Part shown: positions 1 to 5,768 of the stretch, piece after piece
Layout: each line of letters opens with the position of its first letter
Position numbering within the stretch: position 1 is the first letter of the stretch
From: Paracoccaceae bacterium
Lineage (GTDB): Bacteria > Pseudomonadota > Alphaproteobacteria > Rhodobacterales > Rhodobacteraceae
Length of the DNA stretch: 6,211 nucleotides
NCBI GenBank assembly: GCA_007123625.1
Contig: SKKS01000466.1
Span: 1 to 6,211 of the forward strand
Direction of reading: 5' to 3'
Notes under the pieces: generated by a model
What the model was told of the DNA's origin: nothing
The model's input: the letters and a program-made list of their open reading frames with translations, nothing else
Databases searched by the model: none
Position numbers and translations under genes: made by a program

Positions 1-32
1 CAGGTGGCGCGCGCGCGCCGACCGGGCTACCG

Positions 33-1259
33 ATGCGAGCCGATATGAGACACGGAACCCGCCCCCCCGAAGCCGGGCCCCAAGGCGGCGCAGGCGAGGT
101 GTTCGCGGCCTTTCTCAAGCTGGGGTTGACCAGCTTTGGCGGGCCGATCGCGCATCTGGGCTATTTCCGCGATGAGCTGGTTACGCGACGCAAATGGCTG
201 GATGACAGCGCCTATGCCGATCTGGTGGCGCTGTGCCAGTTTCTGCCCGGTCCCGCATCAAGCCAGGTTGGTTTCGCGCTGGGGATGATGCGCGCGGGCT
301 GGCTGGGCGCGCTGGGGGCTTTCGTGGCCTTCACGCTTCCTTGGGCGCTGGTGCTGCTGGTATTCGCCATGAGCGCGGCCAGCATTGCGGAGCCTGTGGG
401 AACGGCGGCGCTGAACGGGCTCAAGATCGTTGCGGTAGCGATCATTGCGCAGGCCGTCTGGGGGATGGCGAAGACCCTGTGCCCCGACCGCGAACGCGCG
501 GCCATTGCAGTCGGCGCGGTAGCGGTGCTGTCCTTCGCGCCCGGTGCTTTCGGAATGGTGGGTGCGATCATGCTGGGCGCGATTGCCGGTCTGGCCCTTG
601 GGCGCGGCTCGGGAACTCCGGTCAGCGGGCATGTCACCATGCCGGTATCGCGCGGGGTCGCGGTGGCGGCCCTGGTCACCTTCTTCGCGGCGCTTTTCCT
701 GCTGCCACTGGTCGCGGGGCAAGGACAAGTCTTCGCCGTGATCGACAGTTTCTATCGCGCGGGAGCGCTGGTGTTCGGGGGCGGTCATGTGGTGCTGCCG
801 CTTTTGCAGGCCGAAGTGGTCCAACCCGGCTGGGTCACACCGGATGAATTCCTGGCAGGTTACGGCGCCGCGCAAGCGGTGCCAGGACCGCTCTTCACCT
901 TCGCGGCCTATCTTGGGGCCGTGCTGGGGCCGGAACCGAATGGTATCCTTGGGGCGACGCTGGCCTTGTTGGCTGTCTTCCTGCCAGGCTTCCTGCTGCT
1001 GGTGGGCGCGCTGCCCTTCTGGGACAGGTTCCGCGCCATGGCGCCTGCCCAATCGCTGATGCAGGGCGCGAATGCGGCGGTGGTGGGCATATTGGGCGCC
1101 GCGCTCTACTCGCCCGTGTTCACCAGCGCCATCGGCGACATGCGCGATTTCACACTGGCGCTGGCCTGCTTCGTTCTGCTGATGGCGTGGAAAGCCCCGC
1201 CCTGGGCCGTGGTGATCGTGGCGGCGGTCGGTGGCGTGGCGCTGGCGTTCATCGGGTGA
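33..1259 (+). CDS. chrA: Chromate efflux transporter of the CHR family (ChrA), two-domain form
   Basis: An inner-membrane transporter of the chromate ion transporter family, whose characterised members export chromate and confer chromate resistance. The 408-aa length fits the long form made of two homologous halves. Half one carries SFGGPIAHLGYFRDELV at residues 34-50 and QFLPGP at 69-74. Half two repeats the pattern with FGGGHVVLPLL at 248-258 and AVPGPLF at 282-288. The rest is mostly hydrophobic segments, as expected for about ten membrane spans. The start is uncertain. ATG at 33 is the first in-frame ATG, but the frame is open back to the window edge. ATG at 45 overlaps a TGA (46-48) of an open frame entering from the left, an ATGA junction typical of coupled genes. 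Conserved sequence begins near residue 24, so it fits either start. No clear Shine-Dalgarno precedes either ATG. The family call is firm; the substrate is inferred from the family. Confidence 0.93.
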   Translation: MRADMRHGTRPPEAGPQGGAGEVFAAFLKLGLTSFGGPIAHLGYFRDELVTRRKWLDDSAYADLVALCQFLPGPASSQVGFALGMMRAGWLGALGAFVAFTLPWALVLLVFAMSAASIAEPVGTAALNGLKIVAVAIIAQAVWGMAKTLCPDRERAAIAVGAVAVLSFAPGAFGMVGAIMLGAIAGLALGRGSGTPVSGHVTMPVSRGVAVAALVTFFAALFLLPLVAGQGQVFAVIDSFYRAGALVFGGGHVVLPLLQAEVVQPGWVTPDEFLAGYGAAQAVPGPLFTFAAYLGAVLGPEPNGILGATLALLAVFLPGFLLLVGALPFWDRFRAMAPAQSLMQGANAAVVGILGAALYSPVFTSAIGDMRDFTLALACFVLLMAWKAPPWAVVIVAAVGGVALAFIG

Positions 1260-1302
1260 GTCTGAATCTGGCGGGGTTGTGAGGCCGCCAAGGCCGCGCC
1301 AG

Positions 1303-1334
1303 CCGGATTCCACTGTTCGGGAAACGGGTTTTTT
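1303..1334 (+). terminator. Possible intrinsic terminator after chrA
   Basis: An imperfect hairpin: CCG (1303-1305) pairs with CGG (1325-1327) and TTCC (1308-1311) pairs with GGAA (1320-1323), with a small internal bulge and an 8-base loop. A run of six Ts follows at 1329-1334. It lies 44 bases after the chrA stop, a sensible place. The stem is weak for a high-GC genome, so the call rests mainly on the T run and position. Confidence 0.4.
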
Positions 1335-1467
1335 CAGCATGCTTGAGCATTCATGTCACAGCCGAAAGCCCCTGACATGCTTCACGCCGTTCTCCTTGCA
1401 ACGCCGCTTTGCCTGCGGCCGCGCGGGGCCGAGAGTTGTTGCCGCGCCGCGACGCAGTCCATTGGGC

Positions 1468-1496
1468 TTTGTCTTGAGATATAAATCATCTATCGT
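1468..1496 (+). promoter_or_regulatory. Candidate promoter for the hybrid kinase gene (weak)
   Basis: This is the most AT-rich stretch in the gap. TTGTCT at 1469-1474 and TATCGT at 1491-1496 are 16 bases apart and resemble -35 and -10 elements loosely. TATAAA at 1480-1485 is an alternative -10 but lacks a well-spaced -35 partner. The match is poor and unsupported by other evidence. Confidence 0.2.
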
Positions 1497-1568
1497 GCAA
1501 CCTGGAGGAGTCCGGCCATCGCGTGGTCAGGTCCATCCGACGACTGTCAAATCGAACAGAAAGTACTT

Positions 1569-3698
1569 ATGCCCCCAGCCCTGAACTCGAGCGCAGACCG
1601 CCGCAGACAGGCGCTCAAGGCAGTCCAGATCGCACTGTCGATCGCGTTTTCCGGTGCGATGCTTGGGGTGTTCTTCGGAGTGGCACTTGGCGCCGTTTCG
1701 ACGGTGGAGGCATGGCTCATCGGGCTTTGTGCCTTCGTGACCGGTAGTATGCTGGTCCTCGTTTCGGTGCATCCGGTGATGGCGACGGGCGTGATCACCG
1801 GGTGTCTGAGTATCTTTCTCGCGCTCTATCTGAATGCGGTTTCCATCGTTGGCTATGGTGCATCCGAACAGATCGTCGCTATCGTCCCCTACATCGCCTG
1901 GTTCTTCCCGCTGGTGCTGTTTCACGAGTTCACCAATTTCGGTTTCCACAAGCGCGCGATCGGCGTGCTTGTCAGCCTGGCACCGGTGCCGATCACGTTA
2001 TTCGTGCTGGCGCATCCAAGCGCGCCGCGCACCGTTGAAGACGTGGGGGCGATTGTCGCGTTTCTGGGCAGCTTCTTCGCCTTCGTTCTTTTTGTTGGCT
2101 ATTTCACACGACACCGTGACCAGGAACTCTTGAGCGCGGCCATGGCCGAGGAAGCGGAACGCAACGCCGCTGCGCTGCAAGTGAACGAAGAGCGTTTCCG
2201 GCTTCTTCTCCGCGCAACCAATGACCTTATCTGGGATGCTGATCTGAAGTCCGGGAAGATGTGGTGGAACGACACCCTGCTCGAGGTTTACGGGTACGAT
2301 CCGAGCGCATTGGCCAATGACATGACCGCGTGGGAAAGCTGGGTTCATCCCGATGATCGCGAGCGGGTGTTCGGAAGCCTTCAGGCGGTTATCGAGCGCG
2401 GCGAAAGCAACTGGACCGGTGAGTATCGGACAATTTGCGCGGATGGTCGGACGGTAAATGTCATGGACCGGAGTTTCATCCTGCGCAACGAATCCGGCGC
2501 ACCCGTCAGAATGATCGGCAGCACGACCGATGTCACGGAACTGCGCGCTCTGGAAAGCAAACTGCGCCAATCCCAGAAGTTGCAGGCCGTGGGACAGCTG
2601 ACTGGTGGAATCGCCCATGACTTCAACAATCTTCTGACGATCATTCTGGGAAGTGCCGAAGCCCTTTCAGACATCCACGCAACCGACCCGAAGGCGCGCC
2701 GACTGGCCGAAGTCACAATGCAGGCTGCTGAACGCGGGGCGACCCTGACCAGTCATCTGCTGTCCTTCGCACGCCGTCAGGCGCTGGCGCCAAAGCATCT
2801 TGACCCGAGAAAGCTGCTGACCGGACTCGCGGAGCTGATTGAGCGAACGATAACGGAGGACATAGATATCGAGATCAACCCCGCTCCCGATGTCTGGCCG
2901 ATCGAGGCCGATCCGGGCCAACTCGAGAATGCACTCCTGAATCTTGTGATCAACGCGCGCGATGCCATGCCGGATGGCGGGCGACTGACGATCGGGGCGT
3001 CGAACGTGACGTTCATGGCCGATGATGTGCTGCGCGCCGAAGACTTAAAGGAAGGCCGATATGTCATGTTATCGGTCTCCGACAACGGCTGCGGGATGCA
3101 ACCGGATGTGTCGGAACGGGCATTCGAGCCTTTCTTCACAACAAAGGAGGTTGGAAAGGGGGCCGGGCTTGGCCTGTCGATGGTCTGGGGGTTCGTTCAG
3201 CAGTCGAGTGGCTACGCTCGCATCTACTCGGAACCCGGTGATGGCACGACGATCAAGCTGTACTTCCCTGCCGCGGCCACGCCGCAAGCACAAGATCCAA
3301 CGCCCCGGACCGGTGCCGGATTGATCGGGGGGACTGAACGCATCCTTGTCGTCGAGGATGACGACATGGTTCGGAGCCATGTGGTCGCGCAACTGCGCAG
3401 CCTTGGCTACGATTGCAAGGAAGCAGCGTCAGCTGCCGCTGCACTTGAGATCATGGACACTGGTTGGTTCTTTGACCTCCTGTTCACCGACGTGGTGATG
3501 CCCGGCGGTATGAACGGGCGCCAGTTTGCAGACGCCGCGCTGCTGCGGCAACCCGATCTGAAGGTTCTTTTTACCTCGGGCTATACCGAGGATGCCATTG
3601 TTCATCAGGGCAGGCTTGACCCCGGCGTGAACCTTCTGAGCAAACCTTACCGTCGGGCAGCCCTGGCTGTGAAGATCAGGCGCGTTCTGGACAATTAG
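1569..3698 (+). CDS. Membrane-bound PAS hybrid histidine kinase with C-terminal receiver domain
   Basis: A 709-aa hybrid sensor kinase that would autophosphorylate on histidine and pass the phosphate to its own receiver domain. Residues 18-180 hold about six hydrophobic segments (near 18-42, 46-66, 69-91, 101-120, 129-148, 158-179), an integral-membrane sensor I cannot assign to a named family. A linker helix leads to a PAS domain (about 206-325). HisKA follows, with the H-box GGIAHDFNNLL and phosphoacceptor H350. HATPase_c shows the N-box NLVINARDAMP (458-468), DNGCGM (505-510), FEPFFTTK (519-526) and GKGAGLGLSMV (529-539). The receiver domain (about 590-706) has acidic E596/D597, phosphoacceptor D641, T669 and K692, so all catalytic residues are present. 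ATG at 1569 is the only standard start in the open part of the frame upstream; AGAAAG before it is a weak ribosome binding site. The ligand is unknown. A single-domain response regulator gene converges on it from the other strand and may act with it. Confidence 0.93.
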   Translation: MPPALNSSADRRRQALKAVQIALSIAFSGAMLGVFFGVALGAVSTVEAWLIGLCAFVTGSMLVLVSVHPVMATGVITGCLSIFLALYLNAVSIVGYGASEQIVAIVPYIAWFFPLVLFHEFTNFGFHKRAIGVLVSLAPVPITLFVLAHPSAPRTVEDVGAIVAFLGSFFAFVLFVGYFTRHRDQELLSAAMAEEAERNAAALQVNEERFRLLLRATNDLIWDADLKSGKMWWNDTLLEVYGYDPSALANDMTAWESWVHPDDRERVFGSLQAVIERGESNWTGEYRTICADGRTVNVMDRSFILRNESGAPVRMIGSTTDVTELRALESKLRQSQKLQAVGQLTGGIAHDFNNLLTIILGSAEALSDIHATDPKARRLAEVTMQAAERGATLTSHLLSFARRQALAPKHLDPRKLLTGLAELIERTITEDIDIEINPAPDVWPIEADPGQLENALLNLVINARDAMPDGGRLTIGASNVTFMADDVLRAEDLKEGRYVMLSVSDNGCGMQPDVSERAFEPFFTTKEVGKGAGLGLSMVWGFVQQSSGYARIYSEPGDGTTIKLYFPAAATPQAQDPTPRTGAGLIGGTERILVVEDDDMVRSHVVAQLRSLGYDCKEAASAAAALEIMDTGWFFDLLFTDVVMPGGMNGRQFADAALLRQPDLKVLFTSGYTEDAIVHQGRLDPGVNLLSKPYRRAALAVKIRRVLDN

Positions 3699-3711
3699 CC
3701 GCGCGCGGTCC

Positions 3712-3743
3712 GCACGAGCTGCAGCCCAGAGCGACGCTCGTGC
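3712..3743. terminator. Inverted repeat between convergent genes, possible bidirectional terminator
   Basis: GCACGAGC (3712-3719) and GCTCGTGC (3736-3743) are perfect 8-base complements around a 16-base loop. They sit between the kinase stop (3696-3698) and the regulator stop (3748-3750, minus strand). A GC-rich stem between two converging genes suits a shared terminator, but there is no T run on either side, so it may work only as a weak or factor-dependent signal. Confidence 0.4.
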
Positions 3744-3747
3744 TGCC

Positions 3748-4194
3748 CTAATCCGACGGTCGCGCCGCAAGTGCCGATGACCTGCGCAACTCCCACTCGG
3801 TCGGGCTTTCCAGGCTTTTGATCGCTGCCCAAAGCTCGGTACGGCGGAAGGGCTTGTGCAACACAAGCGACGCACCAAGAAGGCGGGCCATGTCTTCAAG
3901 GTTCCGGATTCCGCTGCCGCGAAGGGGAAACATGCCACCGCCGCCGGTCGTGAGGATGAATCTTGCATTGGGGAATCTCTTGCGAATGTCCGAAATGAGC
4001 TCCAGACCATCCATGTGGGGCATGAACAGGTCGGAAATCACAAGCTCGAACTGGCACCTCCCGGCGAGATCGGATGCCGATCTCCCGTCGCCTGCTTCAA
4101 TCGGTTGGATACCGATGCCGCTCAGCGCCGCGCAGATCGTGCCGCGAACAAGCGGATCATCGTCAACAACAAGCGCAGACTGGATCGTGGGCAT
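3748..4194 (-). CDS. Single-domain response regulator (receiver-only, CheY-like)
   Basis: A 148-aa protein that is almost entirely one receiver domain. The acidic pair is D11/D12 in ALVVDDDPLVR, the phosphoacceptor is D55 in VISDLFMP, the switch residue is T82 in the ILTTGGGG stretch, and the conserved lysine is K114 in HKPFRR. No DNA-binding or enzymatic output domain follows; the last 20 or so residues are a short basic tail. It would therefore act as a phosphorelay intermediate or by protein contact, as known single-domain regulators do. The frame is open further upstream to 4353, but the start at 4194 is chosen because GAGGAGG lies 7 bases before it and the receiver fold begins at once. 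The gene is convergent with the hybrid kinase gene, 49 bases between stops. A partnership between them is plausible from position but not shown by sequence. Confidence 0.9.
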   Translation of the reverse strand: MPTIQSALVVDDDPLVRGTICAALSGIGIQPIEAGDGRSASDLAGRCQFELVISDLFMPHMDGLELISDIRKRFPNARFILTTGGGGMFPLRGSGIRNLEDMARLLGASLVLHKPFRRTELWAAIKSLESPTEWELRRSSALAARPSD

Positions 4195-4421
4195 GTTCTT
4201 GCCTCCTCTGCCACAAAAGATGTTTTCATGTTTCATCTTTTTCAGCAAGCGTTCGCATGGCAGGGGTACTGCAAGACCATCCTGAAGGTTCAACTGTTCC
4301 AGATCGTCGCACACGGCTGACTTCTCAGTACAAAAACGCGCTGTGCCCGGCACTTCGCGAGCTATGACTGAATCTGGTGACTTGAGGATTTGAAAGCTGG
4401 CGCCACACTACACGACAGGGC
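4195..4421. other. Upstream region of the response regulator gene; otherwise no gene seen
   Basis: The first bases hold the strong regulator ribosome binding site and an inverted repeat. The regulator's reading frame is open through to 4353, but that stretch does not resemble a protein domain and the ribosome binding site argues against an upstream start. On the minus strand GGAAC occurs near 4297, but I see no well-spaced partner for an EcfG-type promoter. The stretch from about 4355 to 4421 shows nothing recognisable before the likely insertion-sequence end. Confidence 0.4.
4215..4241. promoter_or_regulatory. Perfect inverted repeat just upstream of the response regulator gene
   Basis: AAAAGATG (4215-4222) and CATCTTTT (4234-4241) are perfect 8-base complements around an 11-base loop, in an AT-rich patch that contrasts with the high-GC surroundings. 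The repeat ends 20 bases before the regulator ATG, just outside its ribosome binding site. It could be an operator for a dimeric regulator or a 5' leader hairpin. The AT-rich stem makes a stable RNA structure less likely than a DNA site. Function is inferred. Confidence 0.4.
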
Positions 4422-4709
4422 GGTGTCAGCAAATCGTGTTTGGTCTCTCTTTGTTCTTGCGCGCCAGTGAGGTATGCTGAACCTTCCGAGGCCCCAGGAG
4501 ACCCGCCATGCCCCGCTTCGATCCGACCGAATTTGGCCGCCTGCTTGCCCGCCTGACCCCGCAGGAACTGCGCCAGGCCGAGGGCCTCGTTGCCGATGCG
4601 CGCAAGCGTGCCGAGGCCGTTCTGGAGATCGACGCGCTGGCCGATGTCGGCGGCCCGGCGGCGTCCTGCCCGCGCTGCGGGGGCGACACCCGCACCCGGT
4701 GGGGTCGGA
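4422..4709 (+). mobile_element. Left-end fragment of an IS1595-type insertion sequence
   Basis: The truncated transposase gene at 4508 sits behind a leader of about 85 bases. That leader probably begins with the element's terminal repeat near GGCGGTGTCAGCAAATCGTG (4422-4440). I cannot confirm the repeat because the right end of the element is missing. The transposase-like sequence stops near 4709, where phage-like coding sequence begins, so the element was cut by a deletion or another insertion. Both limits are estimates. Confidence 0.5.
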
Positions 4710-4741
4710 CCAGTTCCCACAAATCACCGGCGCCACCCTGA
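4508..4741 (+). pseudogene. Truncated IS1595-family transposase, N-terminal zinc-ribbon part only
   Basis: The 77-aa frame starts MPRFDPTEFGRLLARLTP, followed by a charged helix rich in Ala, Arg and Glu, then CPRCGGDTRTRWGRT at residues 54-68. This layout matches the N-terminus of IS1595-type transposases: a helical region, then a zinc ribbon with CPxCG and a WGRT-type strand. The second cysteine pair and the whole DDE/N catalytic domain are absent. After residue 68 the sequence no longer fits the family and runs into a stop at 4739-4741. AGGAG 7 bases before the ATG is a good ribosome binding site, so a short peptide could still be made, but it cannot be an active transposase. Identification is from pattern memory of the family. 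Confidence 0.65.
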
Positions 4742-5124
4742 TCTGGCCCTGCCTCGTCGCGCTCGTATTGATGCTGCCCGATAGCGCCATCACCACCGCG
4801 CCGGATCGCCCGCGCGGTGTGTACATCACGGGGATCGGCACAACTGACGGTCCGGATGCTGGCACCGACGTATTCGAGGTGCTCAACCTGCCTCGGCTAA
4901 ATGGAACGCGTGGCAGTCAGATGGCGTTTACAAGCTCAGGCGTGGGGGCGGATCAAGTGTTTGCACGAGGGTAGGGAATCGACGGATTTACGGCTTGGAA
5001 GGAACTTTCCTCAACGATCCCGCCCGGCCCCTTCGCGGATGACGCAGCGGCTGCATCCGGCGGTGTTCCCGCCTGTTCGATCTACCGGCAGATAGGAGGG
5101 GCTGTGCTATTTCGTCAATCGTAA
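4709..5124 (+). pseudogene. Phage tail-fibre C-terminal fragment (pyocin-knob-like) with an in-frame TAG
   Basis: One reading frame runs from the insertion-sequence junction near 4709 to TAA at 5122-5124, broken only by TAG at 4972-4974. The part around the stop resembles a pyocin-knob domain of phage tail fibres: PRGVYITGIGTTDGPDAG, then VLNLPRLNGTRG, then GADQVFARG, the stop, and GIDGFTAWKEL. The end, FADDAAAASGGVPACSIYR then QIGGAVLFRQS, matches a C-terminal style common in rhodobacterial phage and prophage tail proteins. The protein's N-terminus is missing, replaced by the IS1595-type fragment, and there is no own start or ribosome binding site. Homology of the first 30 or so codons (up to about 4800) is unclear. 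The role, receptor binding by a tail fibre, is inferred from the fold family. Confidence 0.6.
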
Positions 5125-5297
5125 CAATCCACCCCGCAACGCTTCGTTACTATCTGATGTGGGCCGGGCTGGAAGGCTCGGACCTAATGGAGCAACGCAG
5201 GTTTCGCCCGGATTTCGCGGCGTGGCTGGACGCGCGGAGCGCGAGACGAAGCGCACCCCGCGATCTGGCACCGAGGATCAACAAGGCAAGACGATAA
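5109..5297 (+). CDS. Small phage-like ORF of unknown function, start codon lost or ATT
   Basis: A frame with protein-like character runs to TAA at 5295-5297. It reads TIHPATLRYYLMWAGLEGSD, then MEQRRFRPDFAAWLDARSAR, and a basic end. AGGAGG near 5094-5099 lies at a suitable distance before ATT at 5109, which would give 62 aa and overlap the end of the tail-fibre frame, as tightly packed phage genes do. The only in-frame ATG is at 5157 (46 aa), which has no ribosome binding site and would discard the most protein-like part. Either ATG has mutated to ATT, making this a pseudogene, or ATT is used as a rare start. I do not recognise the family. Its position, between the tail-fibre end and a terminator, suggests a small tail- or lysis-cluster gene. 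Confidence 0.4.
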   Translation: MSSIVTIHPATLRYYLMWAGLEGSDLMEQRRFRPDFAAWLDARSARRSAPRDLAPRINKARR

Positions 5298-5346
5298 GAC
5301 CCCGCCTGGAGGCGGGCTTTGCGCGAGACGGAGGCCCCATGACCGA
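5278..5346 (+). repeat. Terminator/RBS cassette, copy 1
   Basis: Aligns with 5678-5749. Shared parts are ACAAGGCA, the hairpin GACCCCGCC...GGCGGGCTTT, GCGCGAGACGGAGG, and ATGAC after a 4-base spacer. This copy has one extra loop base and a shortened T run. Each copy sits between a small gene and the next ATG, so the unit ends one gene and supplies the ribosome binding site for the next. Confidence 0.75.
5301..5320 (+). terminator. Hairpin with short T run, weakened terminator
   Basis: CCCGCC (5301-5306), loop TGGA, GGCGGG (5311-5316), then CTTT. It follows the small ORF stop by 3 bases. The stem is as strong as in the second cassette copy, but only three Ts follow, so termination is probably weaker. 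It may have lost the bases TTTAT present in the other copy. Confidence 0.55.
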
Positions 5347-5416
5347 GACTGAACGGCAGGAGCAGCATCAGCATTCTTTCAATGGAACAGTATCAGCAAA
5401 TAGCGGGTTCTATTAG
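5339..5416 (+). CDS. 25-codon ORF after cassette copy 1, probably a truncated phage gene
   Basis: GGAGG (5330-5334) with a 4-base spacer precedes ATG at 5339, the same arrangement as in the second cassette. The product begins MTETERQEQHQHSFNG and stops at 5414-5416. It is too short and featureless to recognise. The good translation start with an early stop suggests a gene remnant whose body was replaced at or near 5385-5401, where a motif shared with the IS1595-type left end appears. It could instead be a genuine tiny peptide. Confidence 0.35.
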   Translation: MTETERQEQHQHSFNGTVSANSGFY

Positions 5417-5486
5417 GTCCGCCGGTGATCAACATGGTGGGTGAGCAGTAACGTCGAACTGGCGCAGGACTTCTTTGGAGGCAATC

Positions 5487-5666
5487 ATGACAGAGGCCAA
5501 GAATCTTCTCGAAGACGTCCAGGAGGCGGCGACATGCGCCGACGAACCGCGACGGATGCTTGAGCAGGCGCGCAGCACCGAAGCCGGGCTCCGCGCGCTG
5601 GCGCAGTCCGGGGATGACGACGATCTGCGCGCGCTGACGCTGCGGATAATGGGGCGGGATCTGTAA
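5487..5666 (+). CDS. Small hypothetical protein, 59 aa, in the prophage remnant
   Basis: Starts MTEAKNLLEDVQEAATC and ends TLRIMGRDL. The product is highly charged and predicted helical throughout, with an acidic GDDDDLRAL patch near residues 45-53, and no signal peptide or membrane segment. I do not recognise the family. ATG at 5487 is chosen because GGAGG (5477-5481) stands 5 bases before it; an in-frame TTG at 5475 lies upstream of that site and is unlikely. An intrinsic terminator follows 33 bases after the stop. It is the one apparently intact gene among the phage fragments. Its place before the holin-like gene suggests a tail-end or lysis-cluster accessory gene, by position only. Confidence 0.65.
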   Translation: MTEAKNLLEDVQEAATCADEPRRMLEQARSTEAGLRALAQSGDDDDLRALTLRIMGRDL

Positions 5667-5677
5667 CGGCGATTTTC

Positions 5678-5749
5678 TCGACAAGGCAGACGGCACGACC
5701 CCGCCTGAGGCGGGCTTTTTTATGCGCGAGACGGAGGCAGCATGACGGA
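5678..5749 (+). repeat. Terminator/RBS cassette, copy 2
   Basis: Second copy of the unit at 5278-5346, starting 400 bases downstream. It keeps a full T6 run after the hairpin, then GCGCGAGACGGAGG and ATG at 5742 with the same 4-base spacer as the first copy. Confidence 0.75.
5700..5721 (+). terminator. Intrinsic terminator after the 59-aa gene
   Basis: CCCGCC (5700-5705), loop TGA, GGCGGG (5709-5714), C, then six Ts (5716-5721). This is the clearest terminator in the window, placed 33 bases after the stop of the 59-aa gene. Confidence 0.85.
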
Positions 5750-5768
5750 AAAGGCCTATGGTGGCTGA
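5742..5768 (+). CDS. Eight-codon leader ORF or displaced start of the holin-like gene
   Basis: ATG at 5742 has a strong GGAGG 4 bases upstream but reads only MTEKAYGG before TGA at 5766-5768. It overlaps the start of the holin-like frame at 5758. Either it is a tiny leader coupled to the holin start, or it is the original holin start cut off by a small frameshift near 5757-5763, since the well-placed ribosome binding site serves this ATG best. Confidence 0.3.
   Translation: MTEKAYGG

Larger units (their letters stand above)
1260..1568. other. Noncoding gap between chrA and the hybrid kinase gene
   Basis: About 309 bases with no convincing gene. It holds a short inverted repeat (TGGCGG at 1269-1274 with CCGCCA at 1285-1290), a terminator-like hairpin ending in six Ts (1303-1334), and a 7-bp inverted repeat CATGTCA/TGACATG at 1352-1358 and 1373-1379. 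An AT-richer patch near 1475-1495 is the most likely place for a promoter of the downstream kinase gene. GGAGGAG at 1504-1510 looks like a Shine-Dalgarno but has no ATG, GTG or TTG at a suitable distance in the kinase frame. Confidence 0.5.

Noticed and set aside
258..1340. Long open frame (360 codons) on the minus strand across chrA
   Set aside because: It is the antisense of a clear membrane transporter, has a low-complexity Arg/His/Gln-rich composition, and arises from high-GC codon bias.
1504..1523. GGAGGAG followed by GTG at 1523, suggesting an alternative start
   Set aside because: The spacing is about 12 bases, too long, and the GTG frame is different from the kinase and stops inside it at 1747.
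4290..4300. GGAAC on the minus strand as an EcfG-type stress promoter before the regulator
   Set aside because: No GTT-type -10 partner at the usual 16-17 base spacing.
4195..4353. In-frame extension of the response regulator by 53 residues
   Set aside because: The strong GAGGAGG site and immediate start of the receiver fold favour 4194; the extension has no domain character.
5179..5421. Ten-base inverted repeat CGGACCTAAT / ATTAGGTCCG
   Set aside because: Repeats of this length are expected by chance several times in a window this size, and nothing about the positions marks element ends.
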